Shown here in pieces: positions 52,896 through 62,054 of a stretch of 64,000 bases of DNA (position 1 is the first letter of the stretch; each line of letters starts with the position of its first letter). The stretch spans positions 2,777,501 through 2,841,500 of the forward strand of contig CCMO02000001.1 in NCBI GenBank assembly GCA_000751295.2, in the 5' to 3' direction. The position numbers and the translations under genes were made by a program. A model generated the notes under the pieces. It was given only the letters and a program-made list of their open reading frames with translations, made no database searches and was not told the DNA's origin. This DNA comes from a bacterium YEK0313 (GTDB lineage: Bacteria; Pseudomonadota; Alphaproteobacteria; Rhizobiales; Phreatobacteraceae).

Positions 52896-55800
52896 ATGCG
52901 TCATATCAGGGCCAGGCTGACCTCGTCGACGGCACTTTTGGGCGTCATGGCAGCACTCGCGCCGGCGGGCCTGCTCTTTCCCTCGGCGGCCTTCGCCAAC
53001 TGCGTCACGAGCAGCGCTGCGACGACCTGCGACACGACGGCGCCGAACCCCTATACGAGCCGCGTCGGCACGGGGCAGGCCGACAACGGCCGCACGGTCG
53101 ACGTCAATGCCGGCGCGACCATCGCCACGGTCAACACCAATGCCATCAGCCTCGGCAACAATGCGACCATCACGATCGGCGGCACCGTCCGTACGACGTC
53201 GAGCGGCGGCGCCGGAACCGCCGGCACCGGCAACAACACGGTCGAGTTCCGCAGCAACAGCACGCTGACCATCCTGCCGGGCGGCCGCATCATCGCCGAC
53301 GGCAGCTCCGGCAATTCCGAGGCCATCAATCCGACCGGCTTCGGCAACACCATCATCAATCGCGGATTGATCCAGGCGACCAACAGCGCCGCGATCTGGT
53401 TCGAGGATCAGGTCACCGGCGCGCGCAACACGGTCGACAATTACGGCACGATCGAGCGTGTCGGGGGCGGGGCCGTCATGGGCAGCGGCGTCGGTGCCGG
53501 CATCGTCTTCTACAACCGCACGGGCGGACGGATTCTTGGCAATCTCTCCTTCGGCGGCGGCAATGACGACCTGATCTTCGAGGCCGGCTCGACCGCCACC
53601 GGCGGCATCAACGGCGGCGGTGGCACCAACAACCTGACGCTGCAGGGCGCGGCCGGCTCCAGCGACACCTTGCCCGGCAGCATCACCAATTTCACCACCC
53701 TGACCAAGGAGGGGGAAGGCCGCTGGACGGTGTCGGGCAGCCTGTCGGGCTTCACCATCGTCACGGTGAAGCGCGGCGTGCTGGCGCTTACCGGCAACAA
53801 TGCCGGCTATACCGGCAATCTCATCATCGATCCGGCCGGCACGCTGGAAGCGCGCGCGCAAAGCCTGCCGACCAAGGCAGGCGGCGCCGCGACCAATATC
53901 AACAACGTGCAGAACAACGGCCTTCTGCGGTTCACGCAAGGTGACGACGGCACTTATATCGGCCAGATCACCGGTACCGGTTCGGTCGTGAAGCTCGGCG
54001 GCGGCGTCCTGACGCTGGCCCCGGTGGCGGCAGCCGGCAATACCTTCTCCGGCGGCCTGTCGCTGAACGAAGGCGTCGTCGCGGTCGGCGCCGACACCGC
54101 GCTCGGCGCGGTCACCGGCAGCCTCACCTTCAACGGCGGCACGCTGCGCCTCACCTCCAGCTTCGATATCGGCGCGGCCCGCGCGATCACACTGAATGCG
54201 CCGGGCGGAACGATCGACGTCCAGACTGGGCTGACCTCGACACTCAGCCAGGCCATGACCGGGGCAGGGGCCTTCACCAAGGCGGGCGCCGGCACGCTGA
54301 TCCTCACAGCCGCGAACGCCTATGCCGGCGGTACGACGATTTCGGGCGGCGCGCTGCAACTCGGCAATGGCGGCACCACCGGCTCGGTCGTCGGCGACAT
54401 CACCAACAACGGCACGCTCGCCTTCAACCGCTCTGACAACGTCACCTTCGGCAATGTCATTTCCGGTTCCGGCGCGGTCAACCAGATCGGCCCCGGCACC
54501 ACAACCTTCACCAATGCCAACACCTATGCGGGCGGCACGACCATTTCCGGCGGCGCTCTCGCGCTCGGCAATGGCGGCACGTCCGGATCGATCGTCGGCA
54601 ATGTCGTCAACAATGCCGCGCTGATCTTCAACCGTTCCGATGCCGTCACCTTCGACGGCGTCATCTCCGGCACGGGCAGCGTACGCCAGTTCGGCACGGG
54701 CACCACCACGCTCACCGGCAGCAACAGCTATGCCGGCGCGACGTCGGTCGAAGCCGGCACGCTGATCGTCAATGGCAATCAGAGCGCCGCGACCGGCCTG
54801 ACGACGGTCCAGAGCGGCGCGACCATCGGCGGCACCGGCACGATCGGCGGCGACGTGACGGTCGCCGGCGGCGGCACGCTGTCGCCGGGCAATGTCGGCG
54901 TCGTGCCTGGAGAACTTGCCATTCGCGGCAGCCTGACGCTGCAGCCGACATCCGAGCTGAACTACAATTTCGGCCGCGCGAACGTGCCGGGCGGCCCGTT
55001 CAACGACCTCACCACCGTCGCCGGCAACCTCAACCTGTCGGGGCGGCTCAATGTCGACCTGACGCCGGGCGGCTCGTTTGATCCAGGCGTCTATCGCATC
55101 ATCAATTACGGCGGAACGCTCACCGACAATACGCTGACCATTGCCTCGCTGCCGCCGAGCACGCCGCCTGGAACGTTCTTCGTCCAGACCTCGGTCGCCA
55201 ACCAGGTCAATCTCGTCAACACGGCCGGCTTGACGCTGAACTTCTGGGACGGCAATGGCGGCCCGAAGAATGACGGCGCGGTCAATGGTGGCAGCGGGGT
55301 CTGGCAGAATGCCGGCGCCCTCGACAACTGGACGACTTCGGGCGGAACGCCGAATGCGCCGTGGTCGCCGGCCGCCTTCGCCGTGTTCATGGCGGCACCG
55401 GGCACGGTAACGGTCGACAACGGCATCAACTCCGCCAGTCCGGTCACCGCCGTCGGCATGCAGTTCGCCAGCGACGGCTATGTCGTCCAGGGCGGCACGC
55501 TCACGCTGGTCGGCGCGCCAGATTCGATCATCAAGGTCGGCGACGGCACCGCGCCGGGCGCCGGCTATACCGCGACGATCGACGCGGTGCTCGCCGGCAG
55601 CACGCGCGTGGTCAAGACCGATCTCGGCACGCTCGTCCTCAATGCCGACAATATCTACACCGGCGGTACGGCGATTTTCGGCGGCGTGCTGCAGATCTCG
55701 CGCGACGCCAATCTCGGCGCGTTCGCCGGCGGCCTCGCCATCGACGACGGCACGCTCCGCACCACAGCCAGCTTCACGCTGAGCCGCGCCACCGTGCTCG

Positions 55801-57968
55801 GCAGCGGCGGCGGCACGGTCGAGACGCTCGCGGCCACCACGCTGACCCATGACGGGGTGGTGTCGGGGGCGGGCGCGTTGACCAAGACCGGCGACGGCGC
55901 GCTGGTACTGGCCGCCATCAATACCTATTCCGGCGGCACCTTCATCCGGGCCGGCGTGCTGCAGGTGGCGAGCGATGCCAATCTCGGCGCCGTGTCGGGC
56001 GGCGTGACCATCGATGGCGCGACGCTGCGGACCACGGCGAGCTTTGCGACCGGCCGGGCCACCAGGCTCGAAGCGGGTGGCGGAACGATCGAGACGGCGG
56101 CAGGCACGACGCTGACCCAGGCCGGCGTCATTGCCGGGCCGGGCGCGCTGACCAAGGCGGGCGACGGAACGCTGGCGCTCGCGAACGCCAACACCTATGC
56201 CGGCGGGACGACCATCGCGGCCGGCACCTTGCAGCTCGGCATTGGCGGGACCTCCGGCAGCATCGTCGGCGATGTCGCCAACGCGGGCACGCTCGCCTTC
56301 AACCGCTCGGACGCCTTCACCTTTGCCGGCACGATCTCGGGCACCGGCACGGTGCGCCAGATCGGATCCGGCACGACCACGCTCACCGCGGCGGGCGCCT
56401 ATAGCGGCCCGACCATCGTCGAGGCCGGCACTCTTGCACCAGGCTCGGCGGGCGTCTTCAGCACGGCCTCGGCCTTCTCGGTGCTGCCCGCCGGCACGCT
56501 CGCCCTCAACGGCTTCGACCAGCGGGTCGCGGCGCTGTCCAATGCGGGCCTGGTCAGCCTCGGCGGTGCGCCGGGAACGACGCTGACCGTGACAGGCGAC
56601 TATGCCGGCGCGGGCGGCACGCTGCGGCTCAACACGCAACTCGGCGGCGACGCCTCGCCGACCGACCGCCTGGTGGTGGAGGGCGGCACGTCCGGCGCCA
56701 CCACGCTCGCCGTCGTCAACCGTGGCGGTATCGGCGCGCCGACCGTCGAAGGCATCAAGGTCATCGATGTCGCCGGCGCGTCCAATGGCACCTTCGCGCT
56801 GGCCGGCGACTACATGTTCATGGGCGCTCCGACCCTCATCGCGGGCGCCTACGGCTATCAGTTGCACAAGGGCGGCGTATCGACGCCCGGCGACGGCGAC
56901 TGGTACCTGCGTTCGACGCTGCTGCCGACGCCTCCCCAGCCGCCCGAGCCGCCTCCGCCACCGAAGCCGATCTATCAGCCGGGCGTGCCGCTCTACGAGG
57001 CCTATGCCCAGGTGCTGTCGCAACTCAACGGCCTGCCGACCCTGCAGCAGCGCGTCGGCAACCGGACCTGGAGCGGCGGCGAGACCACCGTCTCGCCGGC
57101 CGGCGAAGGCTGGGCGGCCTTCGACCGGCAGGGCCTGTGGGGCCGCATCGAGGGCGCGCACAGCCGTTTCTCGCCGGCGGCCTCGACCAGCGGCACCGGC
57201 TTCACCTCCAACCTCTGGCGCGCCCAGATCGGCCTCGACGGCCGACTGGTCGAGGCCAATGCCGGCAGCCTCATCGCCGGCGTCACCGCTCATTACGGCG
57301 AGATTTCCGCCCAGGTCGCCTCGCTGTTCGGCAATGGCTGGATCCGGTCCCAGGGCTATGGCTTCGGCGGCACGCTGACCTGGTACGGCCAGAGCGGCTT
57401 CTATGTGGATGCACAGGCGCAGGCGACCTGGTTCGACAGCAAGCTGACCTCGGACACGCTGAGCCGCGTGATGAATCCGGGCCGCAACGGCGGTTTCGGT
57501 TATGCGCTCGGCCTGGAGGCGGGACGGCGCTTCGCCATCGCGCCGCAGCTGAGCCTGACGCCGCAGGTCCAGCTGATCTATTCCTCGGTCCGGTTCGATC
57601 GGTTCATCGATCCGTTCGGTGCGCAGGTCTCGCTCGACCGCGGCGAAAGCCTGCGCAGCCGCTTCGGCCTCGCCGTGGATTTCGAACAGAGCTGGCGCGA
57701 TGCATCCGGCAGCCTGTCGCGCTCGCGCGTCTACGGCATCGCCAATCTCACCTACGAGTTCCTCGGCGGCATGCGCACCGACGTGTCGGGGGCCAAGCTG
57801 ATCAGCGCCGGCGAACGGCTGATGGGCGGCATCGGCGTCGGCGGCACCTACAGCTGGGGCGACAGCCGCTACGCGCTCTATGGCGAAGGCACCGTCGACA
57901 CCAGCCTCAACCGTTTCGGCGACAGCTACGCGATCCGTGGTACGGTGGGGCTGCGCTACACGTGGTGA
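52896..57968 (+). CDS. Type V autotransporter with beta-helix repeats
   Basis: The 1690-residue protein starts with a signal peptide (cleavage near FANC), then a long Gly/Thr/Ala/Asn-rich passenger (about 35-1340) made of autotransporter-associated beta-strand repeats with YxGGTxIxxGxL motifs, a Pro-rich linker (about 1345-1358), the pre-barrel YQPGVPLYEAYAQVL and a C-terminal beta-barrel (about 1410-1690) ending in an aromatic LRYTW, the Bam signal. It should export its passenger to the cell surface. I start at 52896 (AGGGAA upstream; AT-rich leader). No protease motif is seen in the passenger, so adhesion or aggregation is a guess. It stands alone on the transcript apart from a small lipoprotein gene 4 bp downstream. 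Confidence 0.93.
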   Translation: MRHIRARLTSSTALLGVMAALAPAGLLFPSAAFANCVTSSAATTCDTTAPNPYTSRVGTGQADNGRTVDVNAGATIATVNTNAISLGNNATITIGGTVRTTSSGGAGTAGTGNNTVEFRSNSTLTILPGGRIIADGSSGNSEAINPTGFGNTIINRGLIQATNSAAIWFEDQVTGARNTVDNYGTIERVGGGAVMGSGVGAGIVFYNRTGGRILGNLSFGGGNDDLIFEAGSTATGGINGGGGTNNLTLQGAAGSSDTLPGSITNFTTLTKEGEGRWTVSGSLSGFTIVTVKRGVLALTGNNAGYTGNLIIDPAGTLEARAQSLPTKAGGAATNINNVQNNGLLRFTQGDDGTYIGQITGTGSVVKLGGGVLTLAPVAAAGNTFSGGLSLNEGVVAVGADTALGAVTGSLTFNGGTLRLTSSFDIGAARAITLNAPGGTIDVQTGLTSTLSQAMTGAGAFTKAGAGTLILTAANAYAGGTTISGGALQLGNGGTTGSVVGDITNNGTLAFNRSDNVTFGNVISGSGAVNQIGPGTTTFTNANTYAGGTTISGGALALGNGGTSGSIVGNVVNNAALIFNRSDAVTFDGVISGTGSVRQFGTGTTTLTGSNSYAGATSVEAGTLIVNGNQSAATGLTTVQSGATIGGTGTIGGDVTVAGGGTLSPGNVGVVPGELAIRGSLTLQPTSELNYNFGRANVPGGPFNDLTTVAGNLNLSGRLNVDLTPGGSFDPGVYRIINYGGTLTDNTLTIASLPPSTPPGTFFVQTSVANQVNLVNTAGLTLNFWDGNGGPKNDGAVNGGSGVWQNAGALDNWTTSGGTPNAPWSPAAFAVFMAAPGTVTVDNGINSASPVTAVGMQFASDGYVVQGGTLTLVGAPDSIIKVGDGTAPGAGYTATIDAVLAGSTRVVKTDLGTLVLNADNIYTGGTAIFGGVLQISRDANLGAFAGGLAIDDGTLRTTASFTLSRATVLGSGGGTVETLAATTLTHDGVVSGAGALTKTGDGALVLAAINTYSGGTFIRAGVLQVASDANLGAVSGGVTIDGATLRTTASFATGRATRLEAGGGTIETAAGTTLTQAGVIAGPGALTKAGDGTLALANANTYAGGTTIAAGTLQLGIGGTSGSIVGDVANAGTLAFNRSDAFTFAGTISGTGTVRQIGSGTTTLTAAGAYSGPTIVEAGTLAPGSAGVFSTASAFSVLPAGTLALNGFDQRVAALSNAGLVSLGGAPGTTLTVTGDYAGAGGTLRLNTQLGGDASPTDRLVVEGGTSGATTLAVVNRGGIGAPTVEGIKVIDVAGASNGTFALAGDYMFMGAPTLIAGAYGYQLHKGGVSTPGDGDWYLRSTLLPTPPQPPEPPPPPKPIYQPGVPLYEAYAQVLSQLNGLPTLQQRVGNRTWSGGETTVSPAGEGWAAFDRQGLWGRIEGAHSRFSPAASTSGTGFTSNLWRAQIGLDGRLVEANAGSLIAGVTAHYGEISAQVASLFGNGWIRSQGYGFGGTLTWYGQSGFYVDAQAQATWFDSKLTSDTLSRVMNPGRNGGFGYALGLEAGRRFAIAPQLSLTPQVQLIYSSVRFDRFIDPFGAQVSLDRGESLRSRFGLAVDFEQSWRDASGSLSRSRVYGIANLTYEFLGGMRTDVSGAKLISAGERLMGGIGVGGTYSWGDSRYALYGEGTVDTSLNRFGDSYAIRGTVGLRYTW
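54321..54728 (+). repeat. Two tandem 204-bp repeats inside the autotransporter gene
   Basis: Units 54321-54524 and 54525-54728 each encode 68 residues beginning at Y-A-G-G-T and continuing ISGGALxLGNGGTxGSxVGxxxN and FNRSDxVTF. DNA identity is high but with many third-position changes. Confidence 0.85.
55656..56195 (+). repeat. Two tandem 270-bp repeats inside the autotransporter gene
   Basis: Units 55656-55925 and 55926-56195 each encode 90 residues beginning YxGGTxI and sharing DANLGAxxGGxxIDxxTLRTTASF and GxGALTKxGDGxLxLA. Confidence 0.85.
56196..56399 (+). repeat. Third copy of the 204-bp repeat, directly after the 270-bp pair
   Basis: This 68-residue unit again begins YAGGTTI and shares LGIGGTSGSIVGDVAN, FNRSDAFTFAGTISGTG and TTTLT with the pair at 54321-54728, about 1.5 kb away. 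Confidence 0.8.
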
Positions 57969-57972
57969 GGGC

Positions 57973-58233
57973 ATGACGCCAGTGAAACGAGCGGCGAGGC
58001 TGCGGCCTGGCCTGGCTGCGGCTCTTGCGGCGCTGGCGCTGGCAGCCTGCATGCCTGCAGGCGGCAGCGAAAGGCCGGCGCCGACCATGGCCAACCCGGC
58101 CTCGGTTCATTGCATCGAGCGGGGTGGGCGGCTCATTCCCGTCCGCACGCCGCAAGGGGAGCGGAACGACTGCCTGCTGCCGGGCGGCGAGCGAATCGAC
58201 GAATGGGTGCTGTTCCGGCGCGACAACCGGTGA
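57973..58233 (+). CDS. Small DUF333 family lipoprotein
   Basis: The 86-residue protein has a lipoprotein signal (basic RLRPG start, hydrophobic stretch, lipobox LAAC at about 23-26) and a DUF333 core: NPASVHCIERGGRLIPVRTPQG, NDCLLPGGERIDEWVLFR. DUF333 proteins are small envelope lipoproteins, sometimes named putative haemolysin without evidence. The ATG at 57973 lies four bases after the autotransporter stop and has GTGAGGG upstream, so it is probably co-transcribed with it. Confidence 0.85.
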   Translation: MTPVKRAARLRPGLAAALAALALAACMPAGGSERPAPTMANPASVHCIERGGRLIPVRTPQGERNDCLLPGGERIDEWVLFRRDNR

Positions 58234-58379
58234 CGCGCGGGTCACGGCAGCGGCCCTGACCCATCTGCCCCGCACGTTCTCAGCCTTCGTTCACCCTGTC
58301 CGAGGATGCAGCTCTGGGTTTACGGGCCGGCAGGCCGTTCGCGGATAAGGTTCATCACCGCGTCCGGAGCCCCAATGCC

Positions 58380-58895
58380 ATGCTGCCTCGGGCCTTCTAC
58401 TGGTTGATGCTGCCTGTCGGCCTCGTGGCCATCGCCAAGCCGGACATCTATGCCGTGCTGATGGCGCAGATGGTCCGCCAGCCGGCGCCCGCCGCCGTCG
58501 CGCCGCCGCCGCAGCCTGCGCCTTACGGCCCGCGCCGGGTGCTTGCCGACCGGGACGGCCATTACCGGGTCAAGGCGAAGGTCGGCGGCCGCACCTTCGA
58601 TGCGATGGTCGATACCGGCGCGAGCGTCGTCGCGCTGAACTGGCAGACCGCGCTCGACCTCAACCTGATCCATCCCGGCGATCGCATGGACGTGGTCATG
58701 CAGACGGCGGCCGGCCGCGCCCATGGCCGGCGGGTGACGATCCCGCGGCTCGAAGTGGAGGGGCTGTCGGTCGCCTCCGTGCCGGCTGTGGTCATGCCGG
58801 CCGGCACCTTGTCGACGAACCTGCTCGGCATGAGCTACCTGTCGCGCTTGCGCCGGTTTGAATTCGCGCAGAACAGCCTGGTGCTCGAACAATAG
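58380..58895 (+). CDS. Membrane-anchored retropepsin-like aspartic protease (TIGR02281-type)
   Basis: The 171-residue protein has an N-terminal hydrophobic segment (about 5-30), a Pro/Ala-rich linker and a single retropepsin-like domain with the catalytic MVDTGASVVALN (Asp 78) and a closing NLLGMSYLSRLRRFEF flap/hydrophobic-Gly region, as in the clan AA protease group found throughout alphaproteobacteria. One Asp per chain means it must dimerise. It faces the periplasm if the leader is a membrane anchor. Targets of this group are unknown. Confidence 0.88.
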   Translation: MLPRAFYWLMLPVGLVAIAKPDIYAVLMAQMVRQPAPAAVAPPPQPAPYGPRRVLADRDGHYRVKAKVGGRTFDAMVDTGASVVALNWQTALDLNLIHPGDRMDVVMQTAAGRAHGRRVTIPRLEVEGLSVASVPAVVMPAGTLSTNLLGMSYLSRLRRFEFAQNSLVLEQ

Positions 58896-58910
58896 CCGGG
58901 AGGCGTGGCG

Positions 58911-59894
58911 TCAGATGACGCGCCGGCTGGTCACGCCGAAATGGCAGATGCCTTCGCCGGGCCTGGCGCCCGGATGCGGGAAGATGATGAAGCCGTCGGA
59001 CGGGGCATGCACCGCTTCGCCGCTCGCGCGACGGGCGATGACCGTGCCGGCCGCGACTGGATCGCCGGTGCGCCAGCGGCCCTCGAGCCGGTCGCCGGCC
59101 GCCTCGCAGACGACGATGTCGACGATATGGATGACCGTCTGTTCCGGCCGCGGCGCCGGCGCGTCATCCGTCAGACCGAGATGGGCGAGGGTGTTGACGA
59201 TCGCGCGGTAGCCGACGTCGATCGCCGCCGGGTCGTCATGGGTGCCGCATTCCAGGGTGACGCCGTAGCCGCCCTGGAAGCGGATATATTCGGTGGTGCC
59301 ATAGCCCTCCGCGATCGATCCCGGCGGGAAACCTAAGCGATTGCGGATAGCGATGAGCCGTTCGTAGTTTTCGAGCCAGCCATGGATCGCGACGCGCGTG
59401 CCGAGTGCGGCCGCGAGCGCGCCTTCCGCCGCCGCATGGCGGAACGGGCGGAGCGCGGCGGAGCCTTCCTCCGGGCCGAAAAAGGTGAAGGGTTCGCCCT
59501 CGCTGCGGAACGAGTGGATGTCCAGCAGGACGTCGTGGCGGCGCAGCAGGTCGCACAGGCGGTTGCCGATGCGGTCCTCGTAGTCCGCCGGGACCGGCTT
59601 CTCCGCCAGGCTGCGGTTGAGATTGCGGTCGCCTTCGCGGCTGCGCTGCCAATAGGCCTTGGGATTGGCGACCGGCACGAAGGTAACTGCGCCGCGGCGG
59701 ATCAGCACTTCGCCCGCGCGGCACGCGGCGACGGCGCGCTCGATCGCCCGGGGTCCGCACACCTCGTTGCCGTGCACCGCGCCGAGCACGAGGAGGTCCG
59801 GTCCGGCATCCAGGCCGGCGAAGCGCAGGCTTTCGAGCGGGCCTTCGGTCGCGACCCGGTAGGCCGCGTCGTCGGTCGGCGATGGATGGTTCAC
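58911..59894 (-). CDS. Succinylglutamate desuccinylase/aspartoacylase family protein
   Basis: This 327-residue zinc carboxypeptidase-like enzyme has zinc ligands H41 and E44 in GAVHGNEVCG and H127 in LLDIHSFRSEG, the substrate Arg in GDRNLNR, and a catalytic Glu in VTLECGTH. The family removes acyl groups from acylated amino acids such as N-acetylaspartate or succinylglutamate. The C-terminal domain (about 245-327) is a beta-rich lid with APSDGFIIFPHPGARPGEG. The sequence is less like AstE of the arginine pathway than like deacylases of unknown substrate. It converges on the protease gene upstream of it on the map. Confidence 0.88.
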   Translation of the reverse strand: MNHPSPTDDAAYRVATEGPLESLRFAGLDAGPDLLVLGAVHGNEVCGPRAIERAVAACRAGEVLIRRGAVTFVPVANPKAYWQRSREGDRNLNRSLAEKPVPADYEDRIGNRLCDLLRRHDVLLDIHSFRSEGEPFTFFGPEEGSAALRPFRHAAAEGALAAALGTRVAIHGWLENYERLIAIRNRLGFPPGSIAEGYGTTEYIRFQGGYGVTLECGTHDDPAAIDVGYRAIVNTLAHLGLTDDAPAPRPEQTVIHIVDIVVCEAAGDRLEGRWRTGDPVAAGTVIARRASGEAVHAPSDGFIIFPHPGARPGEGICHFGVTSRRVI

Positions 59895-60077
59895 GGGCTA
59901 TGATCCTGAGCGATGGTCCGATGGCGTTGTCGGCCGGCGGAGCCCGCCGGGCAAGCGGCAAAAAGCCGGACCAGACCTGCGGCGTGCGTCCCCGCGAATG
60001 AACCCGACGACGCGCGGGCTGTTGTTTCGGCGGGCATCGCCGCGGTGCCTGCCTGCCGATCGCTTCATGAGGGCCTC

Positions 60078-61190
60078 ATGGTCAGTTACCGCCAGCTCAT
60101 CGACCACATTCACTTTGCGCCGGCCTGGGCAATCAGCCTCGCCCTGCTCGGCGCCACCATTCTCGTGGCGGTCCTGCTGCATCGCTTCGCCTTTCGCCTC
60201 GCGACGCGTCTGGTCCGGGGCCGCGATCTGTTCTGGCGCTCGCTCGTTTCGCGCAACCGGCGGCCGCTACGCCTGGCTTTCATTGTTGCCGGCCTCCTGC
60301 TCGTTCAGCCTTTGCTGCCGCTGACGCCGGAACAGGCGGCGCTGTTCCGGCAGGGCATCGCCCTGGCCTCCATCGTCCTGGTTGCCTGGGCTGCCTATAC
60401 GGCACTGCATATCTGGACGGTGGTCTATCTCCGGCGCTTCACGCTGGATTCGACCGACAATCTCGCCGCCCGCAAGCACGTCACCCAGACCCATATCCTG
60501 CGCCGCGTCGCCACCAGCCTGATCGTCGCCCTCGCTGTCTCGGCCTGCCTGATGACCTTCGACAGTGTCCGGCAGTATGGCGTCAGCCTGCTGGCCTCGG
60601 CCGGCGCTGCGGGCATCATTGCCGGCCTTGCGCTGCAGCCGGTGCTCAAGAACATCTTCGCCGGCATCCAGCTTGCCATCACCCAGCCGATCCGCATCGA
60701 CGACGCGCTGCTGGTCGAGGGTGAATGGGGCAGGGTGGAGGAGATCACCTCGACCTATGTGGTGGTCAAGATCTGGGATCTGCGCCGGCTCATCCTGCCG
60801 CTCAGCTATTTCATCGAGAAGCCGTTTCAGAACTGGACGCGCGAGGAGGCGACGCTGATCGGCACGGTCATGATCAATCTCGACTATACCGCGCCGATTT
60901 CGGCGATCCGCGCGAAGGTGGGCGAGATCGTCGCCGCTTCTCCGCTCTGGGACAGGCGTGTGGTCAACGTCCAGGTGACCGATTTCGGCACGACCACGCT
61001 GCAGGTGCGCATTCTCGCGACCGCGTCCGATTCCGGGCGCGCCTTCGACCTGCGCTGCGACATCCGCGAGCAGCTCATCGCCTTCCTGCAGGCGGAGCAT
61101 CCCTATTGCCTGCCGCGCCAGCGGGCGGAGCTCGAGGACCGGCGCAGCGGGCGTCAGGTCCAGGCGGGGCGGGCGGACACCGCCTCGTGA
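60078..61190 (+). CDS. MscS family mechanosensitive ion channel
   Basis: The 370-residue inner-membrane channel has four or so hydrophobic helices (about 15-36, 60-78, 90-112, 145-175), the pore-lining Gly/Ala-rich helix GVSLLASAGAAGIIAGLALQPVLKN (about 175-199, split), and the cytoplasmic beta domain with GIQLAITQPIRIDDALLVEGEWGRVEEI and a later WxRREATLIGT-like segment. Such channels open under membrane tension to release solutes. The ATG at 60078 has GAGGG upstream and removes 55 unlikely codons. Confidence 0.9.
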   Translation: MVSYRQLIDHIHFAPAWAISLALLGATILVAVLLHRFAFRLATRLVRGRDLFWRSLVSRNRRPLRLAFIVAGLLLVQPLLPLTPEQAALFRQGIALASIVLVAWAAYTALHIWTVVYLRRFTLDSTDNLAARKHVTQTHILRRVATSLIVALAVSACLMTFDSVRQYGVSLLASAGAAGIIAGLALQPVLKNIFAGIQLAITQPIRIDDALLVEGEWGRVEEITSTYVVVKIWDLRRLILPLSYFIEKPFQNWTREEATLIGTVMINLDYTAPISAIRAKVGEIVAASPLWDRRVVNVQVTDFGTTTLQVRILATASDSGRAFDLRCDIREQLIAFLQAEHPYCLPRQRAELEDRRSGRQVQAGRADTAS

Positions 61191-61285
61191 GGTGACATCG
61201 GCCTGTCGCGGGCGGTGTCATAGATCTCTGGCGCGGGCGACCACGAACCGGCCCGCGCCGCCGATCCATGCACCGAGGTGAGCTC

Positions 61286-62023
61286 ATGAAGGCCGAGGAT
61301 ATCAGAGCATCCGCATTCGCCATGCCGCTGCACCGGCCTTCGTTTCCGCCCGGGTCCTACCGTTTCGTCGACCGAGAATATCTCGTCGTCAGCTACCGCA
61401 CCGACCCCGAAAGGCTGCGGCGGATCGTGCCGCGGCCGCTCGAACCGACCGATGCGACGGTGCGCATCGAGTTCGTGCGCATGCCCGATTCCACGGGCTT
61501 CGGCGCCTATAGCGGCGCGGCCCAGGTCATTCCCGTGCGGCTGGGCGGCGAGAGCGGCAATTATGTCAGGCTGATGTTTCTCGACACCCACCCGCCGATC
61601 TCGGGCGGCCGCGAGCTCTGGGGCTTCCCGCAGAAGCTCGCCGGGCCGAAGCTTGCCGTCGAGCACGACACGCTGGTCGGCACGCTCGATTTCGGCCGCA
61701 TCCGCGTCGCCACCGGCAGCATGGGCTACAAGCATGCCGATGCCGACCTGGCCGCTGCCGAGGCGGCCTTCGTCGAGCCGAGCTTCCTCCTCAAGGTCAT
61801 TCCGCATGTCGACGGCCGGCCGCGTATCTGCGAGCTGGTGCGCGTCACCAAGAGCGGCGTGCGTCTGAAGGGGGCCTGGAACGGACCCGCCGCGCTGCGG
61901 CTCGGCCCGCATGCGCTGGCGCCGCTCACGGACCTGCCGGTCGTGGGCGACGTGGCGGGCCTGCACCTCGTCGCCGACTACACGCTCGATCTCGGTTCGG
62001 TCGTCCACGACTACCTCGCCTGA
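61286..62023 (+). CDS. Acetoacetate decarboxylase-family protein, catalytic lysine replaced
   Basis: The 245-residue protein has the ADC fold: SFPPGSYRFVDREYLVVSYRTD, IEFVRMPDSTGFG, VIPVRLGG, ISGGRELWGF, TLVGTLDFG, GSMGYKHA and PRICELVRV. In clostridial ADC the first Lys of a PKKL motif (Lys 115) forms the Schiff base; here the motif is PQKL, with Gln 116 in that place. The acidic residue of the YTESGQ-type segment is also gone (YSGAAQ). It is therefore probably not a decarboxylase, though it may be a lyase, an isomerase or a partner subunit. GAGGTGA precedes the ATG. Confidence 0.87.
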   Translation: MKAEDIRASAFAMPLHRPSFPPGSYRFVDREYLVVSYRTDPERLRRIVPRPLEPTDATVRIEFVRMPDSTGFGAYSGAAQVIPVRLGGESGNYVRLMFLDTHPPISGGRELWGFPQKLAGPKLAVEHDTLVGTLDFGRIRVATGSMGYKHADADLAAAEAAFVEPSFLLKVIPHVDGRPRICELVRVTKSGVRLKGAWNGPAALRLGPHALAPLTDLPVVGDVAGLHLVADYTLDLGSVVHDYLA

Positions 62024-62054
62024 GCTGCTGACACCAGACCAAGGATGCCCCGAG

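Noticed and set aside
52878..58094. Minus-strand open frame of 1738 codons across the whole autotransporter gene
   Set aside because: Arg/Ala/Asp/Gly-rich reading of the antisense of a GC-rich repetitive gene; no domain, signal or ribosome site, while the plus strand has a clear signal peptide and barrel.
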